The position numbers were made by a program, and so were the translations under genes. 64,000 bases of DNA from Brachionus rotundiformis (lineage: Eukaryota; Rotifera; Eurotatoria; Ploima; Brachionidae): positions 111,233 through 175,232 of the forward strand of contig JAESIW010000062.1 of assembly GCA_016802295.1 (NCBI GenBank). The letters run 5' to 3'. Each line of letters begins with the position of its first letter. Positions within the stretch are counted from its first letter, which is position 1. A model generated the notes under the pieces. The model saw only the letters and a list, made by a program, of their open reading frames with translations. It had not been told where the DNA came from and did not search any database. Below are positions 1 to 10,862 of the stretch, in pieces.

Positions 1-499
1 AAATTTAAAAATTAAGTTTGAAGACAATGGTCGTTGCAATAACGATGTCAAAAAAACTATTATTAATAATTATAAATTATTGATTAATTATTTAAAACAA
101 TTATTTTTAATTGATTTTAAAAATATTCTAATAATTTATAAAATAAAACCTAAAAATAAATCGAATATAATTTTAATTAACCAACATTTTTCGTAAGATT
201 GGAAACAATTGAACTAAAAGTAAAATGTAATAAAAATTTATTAAATTAAAAGAGTAGACGATATCTGTATGACAAATTGGAAAATGAAAGTCAAATTTTT
301 ATATTCATCGCTTAAAATTTACTCAAGAAAATAAGCTCTTTCTAATCAACTTAGATTTAAAAAGATAATAATTTTTTATTTTGATTATCGAGCTTAAAAT
401 TCAAAAATTGACGGTATATTTAAAATAGGTTTTAATGTTATTTCAACAATTTTCTTTAAAGCTAAATATCCAGATAAATGGGGCAGTGAAATTCATTTT

Positions 500-835
500 A
501 ATTCGATCGTTCCAATTCAGAAAAATTAGAATAACTCTTTTACTATAAGGATTAATTTAGTTCTGTAAACTGCTTAATGTTTAAGCAACTTTGCTTAATC
601 CAAAAATACATGTCTGCAAAAACTCTGCAAAGTAAGTGCACAATTGATTTGAATACTTTCTAATGGCCTGCAAAATGGATAAAATTGCAGAGTTTTTTGC
701 AGACTTATTTTACTAAATAAAGCAAATTTGCTTATAATTGAGCATTTTATAGAACTAAATTATCTCTTTTAGTAAGATAGCTTTTTCTGAATTGAAAAAA
801 TTGGAAATATTTTACTCTTTGATCTAATCGAATTT
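500..835. repeat. Foldback (MITE-like) element, copy A
   Basis: An imperfect palindrome of about 330 bp. The left arm (from about 500, with the motif AATTCGATCG followed by CAATTCAGAAAAA) reappears as its reverse complement near 790-835, and TTAGTTCTGTAAA near 560 pairs with its complement near 750. CTGCAAAAACTCTGCAA near 615 pairs with TTGCAGAGTTTTTTGCAG near 685. No coding potential is visible. Related sequence lies at 38516-38725 and, partly, near 42556, so it behaves as a dispersed non-autonomous family. No target duplication was identified. Confidence 0.7.
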
Positions 836-2283
836 AAAAAAAGGTCAATTTATATTCGATTTTATATTATTATTAAAAATTAAATAATTACTTATAACGT
901 GTGGCCAAAATAGTTGCCTGAAATTCAAAATTTTCAAAATTCTAATTTTCTTGAAATCCTTTTTAAAATTTATCCACTCTACCCTGTCTATTTGACCCGC
1001 ACCTCCGAACATGATTGCCTTCATAAAACATTATTAATGTATTATCAGATAATAGGGATCAGTCTGAACTTTAAAATATTTATCTCAATGAAATAAGAAA
1101 TTTATTGTCTTAATTCAAAATTCCATCAAAAAATAATCCAAATAAATTCAAATGATATGATTTTTTTATGAATTACATTTTTAAAATCATATTCAATAAT
1201 CTCATAGGTTATCATTATATTTTAAAAAATATCAAAAGAAAATTATACAATAATAGATTAATTTTTAATTTTAATCAACGAAATGCCTCGATCTAATTTT
1301 ATTAGTAAAATTTAAACTTGTTTTTTTGTCATGATAAATTTTAAAGCTATCTTTTCTTGAAATAAAAATTCATTTTAATTCATTTCTTTTGAGATTTTTT
1401 AAATGAACAATATAATTTAAAGTAAAATAGATGAAATTTTATTTAACGGTATTAAAAATTGGTATTTATCTTTATCAAATCTACACAATTGTATACTTTT
1501 TAAATAAAAATATTTCATAATTTAAGATCATGAGGAATCACTTGAAATTGTAAGCAATTCCCATGAAAAATCAATTTAATTAATTTTAAATGATTTAATG
1601 ATTTTCTAAAAAGTAACACTTATTGGAAATCAAATTTATGATGATGCTAAGTTAAAACTACAAGGTGAGAATATTTATTTAAATTTGGCAAGTTGAAGTT
1701 TATGATCAAATTAAAGTGATCATGCTCAAAAATTATTTTTAAAATATATTTTTAATTGTTTTCAACTAAAAAAATTTTCTTGCAGAATCACATTTTTAAA
1801 GTAAACATTCAATGTTAAGCTTAAATTTTTATGTCTGCAAATTTCTGCAAAAATTTAATGTAGGAAGAATTTTGCACAATACTCGATTATGATATTCAGT
1901 TTCACATGAAAATCTATCTCTGCATTTCATTTTTCAATTAAAAATAATATCTTATATTTTATTTATTTTGTTTTTTAGAAAAAAGCGAGTTTATAAAAAG
2001 GATTAAAAATCCTTTCGGTCAAAGTGAAGTTATGGGCAGAATCAAAGTTCCTTTTTTTACAGATTTTAAATTGTCATAAAATTTTAAAACTAGCGTTAAA
2101 AAGCTTATTTTATCTTATCCTAATTTAAAGAGTAAATAAAGAGAAACTATTTTTAATTAATTTTTATTTATTTAAAAAATAATAAAAACAACTTGAAAGC
2201 AATTGAAAGCAACTTCACAATACCTGGTAAATAGACTTAAATTGAATTAAAATTATAATTGTGAATAACGTCACGATAAGTAT

Positions 2284-2441
2284 GCATTGAACTAATGGGT
2301 ATAAATAATGATTCCATTCTCAAAGCTAGGAGAGATATTTTGTAGTAATTACACTAACTATATAAATTACAAGAGTTCAACAATTATTTAATAAACTATT
2401 TAAAATTATACATGTTTGATCATTCAATAACCCGCCTTACA
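2284..2441 (+). mobile_element. Solo LTR remnant, internally deleted (158 bp)
   Basis: It is the shortened counterpart of the 324-bp LTR at 19450-19773. It keeps the TATAAATAATG promoter-like motif and the terminal TTACA, and is flanked on both sides by AGTAT (2279-2283 and 2442-2446), the same 5-bp target duplication as the other copy. About 165 bp of the LTR 5' part is missing. Confidence 0.75.
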
Positions 2442-2494
2442 AGTATAATTAAATTATCGATCGTTTGAAAGTTAAGAAAGTATACTTACATATA

Positions 2495-2660
2495 CAGTAT
2501 GTTGCAAAGGTTAAAAATTGATTATTTTATTTATCTAAATTTGTATTTTACGTAAAATTGAGTGCAAACGAAAAAAATTAAAGCACTTATTTGAAAATTT
2601 TTTTTTTCTCTACAATTTGATATATGACACTCGGAATAAAAATATAATTAACCTTTGGAT
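2495..2660 (+). mobile_element. Tc1-like element, 5' stub
   Basis: Begins with CAGTATGTTGCAAAGG directly after a TA, identical to the 5' terminal repeat of the full-length element at 19827. Only the 5' non-coding part remains; homology stops abruptly at about 2660. Confidence 0.75.
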
Positions 2661-3465
2661 CTGACAGGTTATGTGAATATTTGGTCACATAATATGTGAA
2701 CTGTTTGACCGACTTGTTTCATTAACTGGCGTTACATTTATGTCAGTTTGTGTTGAAGAGGAAGGTGAACTAGTTGTCTGATTTTTAGTTAAATTTCATC
2801 CGCTGAATAATTGATCCTTTAGAACGCTTGTAGAAATAAGTTTTTTGTCGCTGTCCATTCCTGAAATTTCGAGCCACTCCTACTTATTGGATCCAAAAGG
2901 GTAACAATAAACCAGAAGAAGTCAAGATTTTGAAAGTTTAAATCCGCATTCTAGAACGCTTTGAGAATAAAATCAAATCTTTCATTAATTTGATCTTTAA
3001 ATTCAGGCAAGCAATTGTAGGTTGAAAATTCGTTAAATGTTCGATTAAATGCAATATTGAATGAACAACCAAACTTAAGGTAGAATAGCTTTCTCCTTAA
3101 ATTTATAATCTTTTTAAAAGAAAATGATTTAAGTATTTTTACTTTGTATTCCATCGGTAACATATTCAAATGGTTCCGAAATTTTTACAATTTCACAAAT
3201 TTTTTGAAACTCTGATTGGTTCAATCTTAAGCCAATTTCGTCAATTCAATCGAGTCCATCGTTTAAGTCGTTCAGATTTATTTTCACTTTACTCCTTAAA
3301 CATTTTAGCTCACTGTTCTTACTTTTATAGGCTAACAAATTGAATTATAATTTCTCCCGTTTTAAAAAATTTGCCAAGTCTTTATTTTGTCCATATTTCG
3401 CAGCTATTTTGGTACATTTCGAATTACGCTGGAGGTAATTGACAGTTTTCAGGCTTTTTTTAATG

Positions 3466-6130
3466 TTTGATAGGAAAAAATTCCACTTAGAAAAAATTTC
3501 GGTGAAAAAAATCCAGTGGAAAAAATTCTACTAAGAAAAAATTCCAGTGGAAAAAAATCCAGTGGAAAATTATCCACTCTAAAAATTATAATTAGTGATA
3601 ATTTATTAAAAATTATTTCAAAATCAATTAAGTAATTCGATCAACTTTTTTTTAATAAGAATATACTAAATCATTTGCTTCATAAATATCTTATATTTGA
3701 GTCGTTAAATTTAACAATCTTGCTAAAAATGAATTAAAATTAATCTCCTTGTACCTTTAGAGCCTTTAAATAATAATACAAATGGAAAATTATCAAAAAT
3801 TGAAACAAAATTACTTTAAAAAACTTTAATTACTTTAAAAAGCTTTAATTACTCAAAAAACGTCAACTAACGCGAAAACCAAAAGGCGAACATAAATCTT
3901 TAAAGTGCGAGATGATGCCTCCGGTTAAAGTTTTACGAAGTCTTAAAGTACATGGCTTCAACTCAAACTGGGTTCAATTTTCAAGACGAGTAACAACGAA
4001 AAACAGCACAACTTCAAAGTAAGTATGAACCTAAAGCTGTTGCTGAACATTGGCCTAAACCTTCAACGTCAAAAAGTTGTTGCAACAAGATCCGCCAAAA
4101 AAACAAACGAGTTGAGCCAAAAATGGTCAATAAGCTCGATCTTGTCGAAATGCAAAAGTACATCAAATCAACAATATATAAGAACCATTTTTGCGTTACG
4201 ATAATCAAGACAAAAATGGCAATCGTATCGTAATTTTCTACTCAAATTCTGCGGCGCAACTTTTGGAGACTGCGGAAGAGTTTCATTTAGATGGAACTTT
4301 TAAATACGCACCAAAGTTGTTTTACTAAATTTTAACATTACATTGTGTTTTCAAAAATAATGAAATTGAAAGTTCCTTTATTTTTTTTGGAAAAAAAGGA
4401 AACTGCAACGTATGTAGAAGCTTTGCAACAAATTCGCAACAACTGCTTTAATAAAAACTTAAAACGAGCAATGACTGATTTTGAATCAGCGACATCAGTA
4501 ATAATGACATCAGTAAATACTGTTTTCAAAGACATTATCATCAAAGGCTGCTGGTTCCATTATTGCCAAGCTATCAAAAGAAAGTTGTTCTCATTCGGTT
4601 TAAAGTCTCAGTTTTTAAATGACTGGAACTTTCGATTATGGGTAAGAAGATTTCTCGCTTTGCCTTTGATGCCACTAAATCAACTCCAAAAAGCGTTCGA
4701 AATCATTATTGAAACAATGCCCTCCAATTCAAGCAGCATCGAGTAGTTTCTCAAATACTTTGTTAATCAGTGGCTAAATGGTCAATTTTCGCCCGAAATT
4801 TGGAACAACCATCAGTCCAATGAACGCCGAACGAACAATGACGTCGAAGGTTTTCATTCCGTCTTCGACAAGTCCAATTTAAATGTTCATCCTAAAATCG
4901 ATGAAATGATTGAAAAAATAAAGCTAATTTACGCTCATTTTCGTAACGTTTATCTGCAAGCTCAAATCAATCCAATTGACAAGTCAATGAGCCAAAAAGA
5001 ATTCAATAAGAATTTGAATATCGAATTGATACATGAAGAGTATTACCAAAATATTCTTTCGTTCGAAGAATATTTTACCAAACTTACGCATCAAATTATC
5101 AGCCCTTACGAAGCAAAATTAGATGAATTGAGCGAAATCGAGGAACAAGTCGAAGAAATTCAGAATGAGTCAACAATCTTCAAATTCAAAAAATATAAGC
5201 TTGCAAATTCATTCAAAGATGTCGATTTTTTAAGAATTTTAAAAATTAAATTAAAAAAAGAAGAGGTGCAAAAAGTTGAAAAAAATAAGCAAGAAGCAAA
5301 GAATGTGACAAGTATGGCAACCGAAAACAAGAGCATTTTTCTTAACAAAAAACAACCAGTTTAACAATCCGCTGTTAAATTTACAAAGGAGAAAAAGGTC
5401 GAGCACGAAGCAATCAAAGACACAAACGGAGATTTACTTGTTTTGGATAATGGGCTTTTTTTGAGTGATCAACAAACAAAGCTTGCTTCGAGAGACAATT
5501 CAAGTATGTATCGATCCCAATCCTGACCATATTTTTATTCTTAATGTCAATAACAATCATTGGGTGTTGTTGACGAACATCCACCCTTGCGAACAAGTCG
5601 AAACAGAAATTCTTTTTGAGCTGAATCCACGCAAATGGTTCTTTTACGATAGCATGAACAACTCGGCGAATAGTTTTGCTACAAAGTCAATACTCAAGTT
5701 TCTTTATCCTGAACGAGAGCATCATCAACTTTCAATCGTTGAAGTAGTACCTCAAATTGGCTCAAACGACTGTGGTTTATTTTCAATTGCGTACGCTTAC
5801 GAATTATCGCGTAAAAGAGATTCGTCCAATATCCAATATGATCAAGTGTCAATGAGAAGAAACTTTAATAATTTAGTTAAAACAAAATTTTTTTGTGAAT
5901 TAATAGTAAATCTTCTGTAATTGATAAGCCAAGAAATTTGATTCCTTTAATGATTTAAGTGTAAAATTTTATTCCATTTTCTTTTATTTTCGTTTTTTAA
6001 TTAAATAAAATATTCTAAAAAAAAATTATTGGCCAATTTTAATTATAAGTGGAATTTTTTCCACTGGATTTTTTTCAACAGGAATTTTTTCGACCGGAAT
6101 TTTTTCCACTGGAATTTTTTCCTATTTACC
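3466..6130 (+). mobile_element. Mutator-like element (MULE) with tandem-repeat TIRs and 9-bp TSD
   Basis: The ends are inverted: the left starts TTTGATAGGAAAAAATTCCA and the right, reverse-complemented, starts GGTAAATAGGAAAAAATTCC. Each end holds several tandem copies of a roughly 16-bp unit, GAAAAAATTCCAGTGG (3473-3575 and about 6050-6125). TTTTTAATG occurs immediately outside both ends (3457-3465 and 6131-6139), a 9-bp target duplication of the size expected for MULEs. The interior encodes a MULE transposase with a protease-like C-terminus. The host site is a hAT transposase remnant. Confidence 0.88.
3850..5920 (+). pseudogene. MULE transposase fused to Ulp1-like (C48) cysteine protease domain
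   Basis: Three frames must be joined. The N-terminal part near 4180-4330 reads into the MULE motif HLDGTFKYAP (first catalytic Asp). After a stop near 4326, the 4345-4746 frame carries MTDFE (second Asp) and GCWFHYCQAI (the conserved C..H pair). After a stop at 4744, NNDVEGFHSVF near 4835 supplies the Glu region. A 152-codon helical, Lys/Glu-rich stretch (4906-5364) follows, then a 151-codon frame (5465-5920) with NNHWVLL (catalytic His), FYDSMN (Asp) and SNDCGLFSIAYAYEL (Cys), the triad of Ulp1/SENP-type proteases. At least two stops and one frameshift break it. MULEs with a C-terminal Ulp1-like domain are known from other eukaryotes; what the protease does in transposition is unclear. Confidence 0.85.
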
Positions 6131-7149
6131 TTTTTAATGACGAGTTGAATTGAATGTGCAAAGATACGCATATGAAACTTTCGGTTATTGGTTGTACGAA
6201 TGGTATTAAGTCAGCATCATCATCCGAACTAGATATATCGATTTCGTCATCGTCAGAATTTATTGTAAGATTTTGACAATCAATTCAATTTTGACAATTT
6301 CAAGGTCAAATTCATCCTCCCCAACTTAAAAAAATATAGTATTTTTTAAATATTAATTATTTTTTTAAAGTATATAAATTTATTATTTTTCCCATTTTTA
6401 CCATATTACTCCCATTATCTGTAACTATTTTTACAATTTAATTGCTAAATTATTTATTTTAAAAGATTGAATTATTGAAGTTTAATTAACTAACCTTATA
6501 TTATATTCATTAAGTATTTCATCTGTTGATTGTTTAATATGAACTCAAGTTGTAATCAACATATTTGAATTTAATAACATGTGATCTGAATTCCAAATTG
6601 TTGTCGATAAAGTGAGCAGTCAAGCCGAGAAAAGATCTTAATCTTCGATCTGTCCATATGTCGACTGTTAATGACACATATTTTGAAAGACTTAATGAAT
6701 CTTTAAGATAACCTTCCAGTATCGTAATTGTTGTCTTTGCATTCTTTAATTGGTTGTTCTAGAAATTTGGGTCCATTTTTTTAAAATTAAATGCATGAAA
6801 TTTCTATATGCATTTAAAAAAATATAATCAAAAACCAAATATTTATTTATTTGATATTAATGATTACCTTCCATTTCAACAAGTCTATAAGGCAAACAAC
6901 AATCAATAATTAAATACTTGAAAATAAATTGGGAAATTGTTACCGAATCTAATTTCTTTTTCGAATCATTTTCGACTGATGATTTAGTTTTGGTATCTAG
7001 TGCTATAAATTTTTCATTTATATCCGGATTGCATTATTTCACATGTCGAATAAAATTAGACGTATTATTCTTTGAGTCGTTAATTGATTTTTGGCACTTA
7101 ATGCATTTAGCAGACTTCGAGACAGTGATATTTACATGGTTTATTTTTA

Positions 7150-7740
7150 TTAAATAATCAGATTTATTATTTCTTATCTAGGCTTAAAATTGGATTAAAG
7201 ATATAATATAAAGACAAGATTAGTTTTTTTTTAATCAGTTAGATGAAAATTCAAAGTTTTTGACAGAGTATTTTACTCATAATATTTATTTAAAATTTTA
7301 CTTTAGTATTTATATATCATATTTTTTTTTCAAGTTTTATATATTTTTTTTTAGCATTTTATTAGAAAATGCTTTGCTAAACATATAAGGGAGGATTTTC
7401 CTTCAATCCTTTTCGCTCTCAAACAGGAACCCCAAACTTGTGTACCGTGCTTTTCCAAATTTTTATTAAAAATTTGTTTATATATTCGAATTTAAAAAAA
7501 AAAAATATCTGGTTAGTGGTTTCAACAAATAAATGAAAAGCGTCATCTTTTATTAAATATTACCCAGTAAACTAATTCTTTCAGATCGATTGTTGATTTT
7601 ATATAGATCTATAAAAATTCAAAGAATTTTCCATATTTGTTGTTGAAATTTTATGGATTTTTTAATTTTTAGTTTATACAATTAATTTAAAATATAATAA
7701 ATTAAATTATAATTTATTATATTCTATAAATAAATAAATG
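7150..7740. other. No gene seen; probable boundary between hAT and CACTA remains
   Basis: AT-rich, poly-T-broken sequence. I see no open frame, no clear terminal repeat and no RNA gene. The left end of the CACTA-like element may lie here, but I could not match it to a right end. Confidence 0.4.
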
Positions 7741-7803
7741 TTATGTTAGAAATCATAATTATAATAAATATGTAAATGATAATAATTATGATTTCTAACA
7801 TAA
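7741..7803. repeat. Perfect 22-bp inverted repeat (hairpin), 19-nt loop
   Basis: Arm 7741-7762 (TTATGTTAGAAATCATAATT plus AT) is exactly reverse-complementary to 7782-7803. It lies about 100 bp upstream of the transposase ATG at 7906, so it could be a subterminal transposase-binding structure, a regulatory hairpin, or a tiny insertion. Only the perfect pairing is seen directly. Confidence 0.85.
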
Positions 7804-7905
7804 ATTTCAAATCTTTATTTTAAATTTTTATAATCACTAATAAAGTTTTAGTAATTTACTATTACATTAATCTAATTATTTATTCAAAATTTTTTAGATT
7901 AGATT

Positions 7906-10777
7906 ATGTCTGATTTAAACAGAAAGAAAATTCCCAGAAGCACCGCTTTCTATCAAAGGAAAATTAAGAAAGAAAAAATCTTACAGGCATTTAATCTTTT
8001 ATGGCCGGATTTTAATGAGAGGGTGGATCAAAATACTGCATCCAATAATTTTTGTGATTTTCAGTCATCAAATTATCCCGAAGACTTGATAAACACCGAC
8101 TTTGATCCAACGATCCAAGCAAAAAACTTTGCTGTTATGGACTGTTGTTCAGATATAGATAAGGATAATGTCATTGAAGAGTCGGTCAACTTTGATAAAA
8201 TACAAGAAAATTCTGATAAGACTCAAAAAGAAAAAAATGAATTAATCAACATGAGTTTACTCTCACTTTTTTATTCTGGAAAAATGTCACAGTCTGGACT
8301 TAAGAATGTTGTCAAGTTATTTAAAATAGCAACAAATATGGATATACCAGATTCTTTTGATAAGTTAAGCCAAAATTTACACAAAATAACAAGTGAAGAA
8401 AATTGCTATGAAAAACAATGGTTCTGTAAAAGATGCAAAATATTTATTGAATTAAATAACAAAAATCATGTTTGTCCAGGTAATTAAATTAATAAATTTA
8501 TTCTATTTACCAGATAAGTTTTTTTATATTAATTTGATTTCTTTAATTTTTTATATTGAGAAATTAATAATTTAAAAAATTACTATTAAATAATGAATAT
8601 ATCATTTTTGTATAAAAGCCAAAAGTCTTAAGTCAAGCTACATTTATTCTCTTTTAAATTAGATCTTGTGCTTATATTTTATCCATTCCTGGTAATTATT
8701 CTATTGGGAATTGTTAATCTAATTTGAAAAATAAAGTCCAAGTCTTACAAGCGGACTCGACTAAAGATTAGTGACTTTTAACTAACTCATAAACAAACTT
8801 TTTATTACATTTTCTAATTTTCATTTTCTATTAAGACTGCAAATTTTCTACAGAATTCCACTTGAAAATCAAATTAAAAGGCTATTTAAGAAAAAAGTTC
8901 TACCAGTTGAAATAAACGTGAACAGAAATGAAGACCATATTGAAGATATTCTAGATTGTGAAATCTATAAAAACTTTAGAAATATGACAAAAAAATCTAA
9001 AAGAACTTCGGAGAAAGAATTGATCTATAGTTTTACTTTAAATACTGATGGAATTAATTTATCTTCAAAATCAAAAATTTCTATTTGGCCTCTGTTTCTA
9101 GCAATTAATGAGTTACCTATAGAAACCAGGTATTTTATTGACAATATTCTAATAGCAGGTAAAATAATTCAAAACTTATTTCATTAAATTCTTAAATTAA
9201 TAATTACTTTTTTATTTAATTAAAAAAAAGGAATTCTAGTATGTGAAGGTAAACCAGATAATATTGAAGATTTTTTATTCCCAATTATAATTGATCTTGA
9301 GTTACTTGAACAAGGCTTATTTATTGAAGACATAAATTATCAGTTTTATGTCATATTTGGAATATTTGACAAGCCTGCTAGATCGCTTGTAAATAACATG
9401 AATGGTTCAAATGGGTATTACGGATGCCTTAAGTGTTATATTCAGGGCTCTAATGTATCTTTCAAAAATGGGAATCATATAATTTTCAGACCGGAATCAG
9501 GAATTTTGAAAAGAACACATGAAAATTATCTACAAGACATAGATGCCTGCAATATAAGTGGCTCAATGATAAGAGGAGTCAAAGGGAAAACTATTCTTAG
9601 TCGCCTAAAATTTTTCAAACCTACAGAATCAACTGTAATCGATCCAATGCATACTGTTTTTCTTGGTATTGTAAAAGATCTCTTTAGATATTGGTTTGAT
9701 TCACCAGCCAAAGAGCAATATTCTTTAGTTAATTCAATAGATATGATAAATTTTCGCATTAAACAAATCAGACCTCCGAATTTTTTTGGTTATGCACCAA
9801 GGCAAATAAGTGATTATAAAATATGGAAAGCCCATGAATTTATGAGTTTTATATTTTACTTTGCTATTCCTGTTTTTTTTGAAATCATGACTAGTGACTA
9901 TTTTGAAAATCTTTTACTTTTGATAATTTCACTTGAGAAGCTTTATGCTAAGAAGATAATTAGATCAGATTTAAACCAAGTTAAAGATTATTTAATGAGA
10001 TTTGTTTGTCAACTAGAAGATTTGTATGATGTACATATTTTAAAATCAGGGATTCATGAACTGCTTCATTTTGTTGATTCAGTCAAAGAATGCGGTCCAT
10101 TAAACATATTGTCATGTTTTCCTTTCGAGGAATTAAATAGAAAAATAACTACAATGATTAAAAGCAGAGATCTAATCGGTGATGAATTTATCAAGATATG
10201 GAATGTGTCCCAGTGCTTTTCTATCTATGTAAATCAACAAAATTATCAGGATAAATACTTGGATTTTATCAAGAAAAATTTTTTGATTAAGTCAACGAAC
10301 TTAAAAAAATCCTTTAATTCTTCATCAGAAGTTAAATTTTTTACAAATGATACAATCAATATAGATAATTTAGAAGTCGATCTCAGAAGCTTTCTAGAGA
10401 GTTTTTTTAAAGAACAAATACGAAGTCTTATTTTTGCCGAGAAAATTTTAGTTGGCTCTAGATCATTTACAATTAACAAAAATAAATCACGCTTTTGCAC
10501 AAGTTTTATTAAATTTAAAGACAAATTTGGTTACATTTCAGTGTTTTGTAAATTAAGGTCACAAGTTTTCGCTATATGTGAGCAAACAGTGTTTATCGAT
10601 AATCCTTTTTATGTTAATTGTGATGAGAGTTTAAAGTCAAATTTTTCCATTTCTTCAAATTCAAATGAAAAATTTCTAGTTGATGATGTCACAAAAATTG
10701 AATTGAGATTTAATCATAAGCTAAAAGAAAGCGTTTTTTTAACCAGCAACTTTATTTCGAACCATTTTTTTAATTAA
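7906..10777 (+). CDS. CACTA/EnSpm-type (tnp2-like) transposase, multi-exon
   Basis: Exon pieces: 7906-8479 (ends CCA-G before GTAATT), about 8850-9158 (ends GCA-G before GTAAAA) and 9231-10777. The join 9158/9231 keeps frame. The join from 8479 to the second piece is one base out of phase with the obvious acceptor, so a small exon is missed or there is a frameshift. Exon 1 has a Cys-rich knuckle (C-x2-C ... C) at its end. Exon 2 holds LNTDGINLSSKSKISIWPL and INELPIETRY, the tnp2 signature. Exon 3 continues with KPDNIEDFLFP, DKPARS, a YYGCLKC cysteine pair and IDPMHTVFLG. CACTA transposases cut and paste with 2-3 bp target duplications; element termini were not found. A partner gene follows after 85 bp on the same strand. 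Confidence 0.8.
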
Positions 10778-10862
10778 ATTTATTTTTTCGTTATTATTTT
10801 ACTAAACATATATTTTTATATTTTATTTAATAGCTCTTTTAAAATCCAAAGTTTATTTGACT

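Larger units (their letters stand above)
1075..2660 (+). repeat. Duplicated segment, copy 1 (unknown repeat + LTR remnant + Tc1 stub)
   Basis: This stretch aligns nearly base for base with 18254-19993, from the shared ATATTTATCTCAATG start to the shared end near TATAATTAAC. It holds about 1.2 kb of unrecognised AT-rich repeat, then an LTR remnant (2284-2441), then the first roughly 165 bp of a Tc1 element (from 2495). No open reading frame of note is present. Right of 2660 the sequence changes to the hAT remnant. Confidence 0.85.
2700..7150 (-). pseudogene. hAT-family transposase with BED finger, dead and split by a MULE
   Basis: Read on the minus strand, the right-hand piece (about 7140 to 6140) starts with a BED-type zinc finger (C-x2-C, then H and C around 7045-7115) and continues into hAT core motifs, including TVDIWTDR and RSFLGLTAHFID around 6590-6680. 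The left-hand piece (3456 to about 2700) carries hAT C-terminal sequence, for example the LPFW motif near 2890-2915, inside a 72-codon open stretch at 2951-3169. Stops and frameshifts interrupt both pieces. The Mutator-like element at 3466-6130 is inserted between them, flanked by a 9-bp duplication. The hAT terminal repeats were not identified. ZBED-like hAT proteins are cut-and-paste transposases; this one cannot be functional. Confidence 0.75.

Noticed and set aside
914..1096. 60-codon frame at the left end
   Set aside because: No motif, no homologous frame in the related repeat copy, and composition like its surroundings; probably chance.
6918..7157. 79-codon plus-strand frame
   Set aside because: It is the antisense of the hAT BED-finger region, which reads as a protein on the minus strand.
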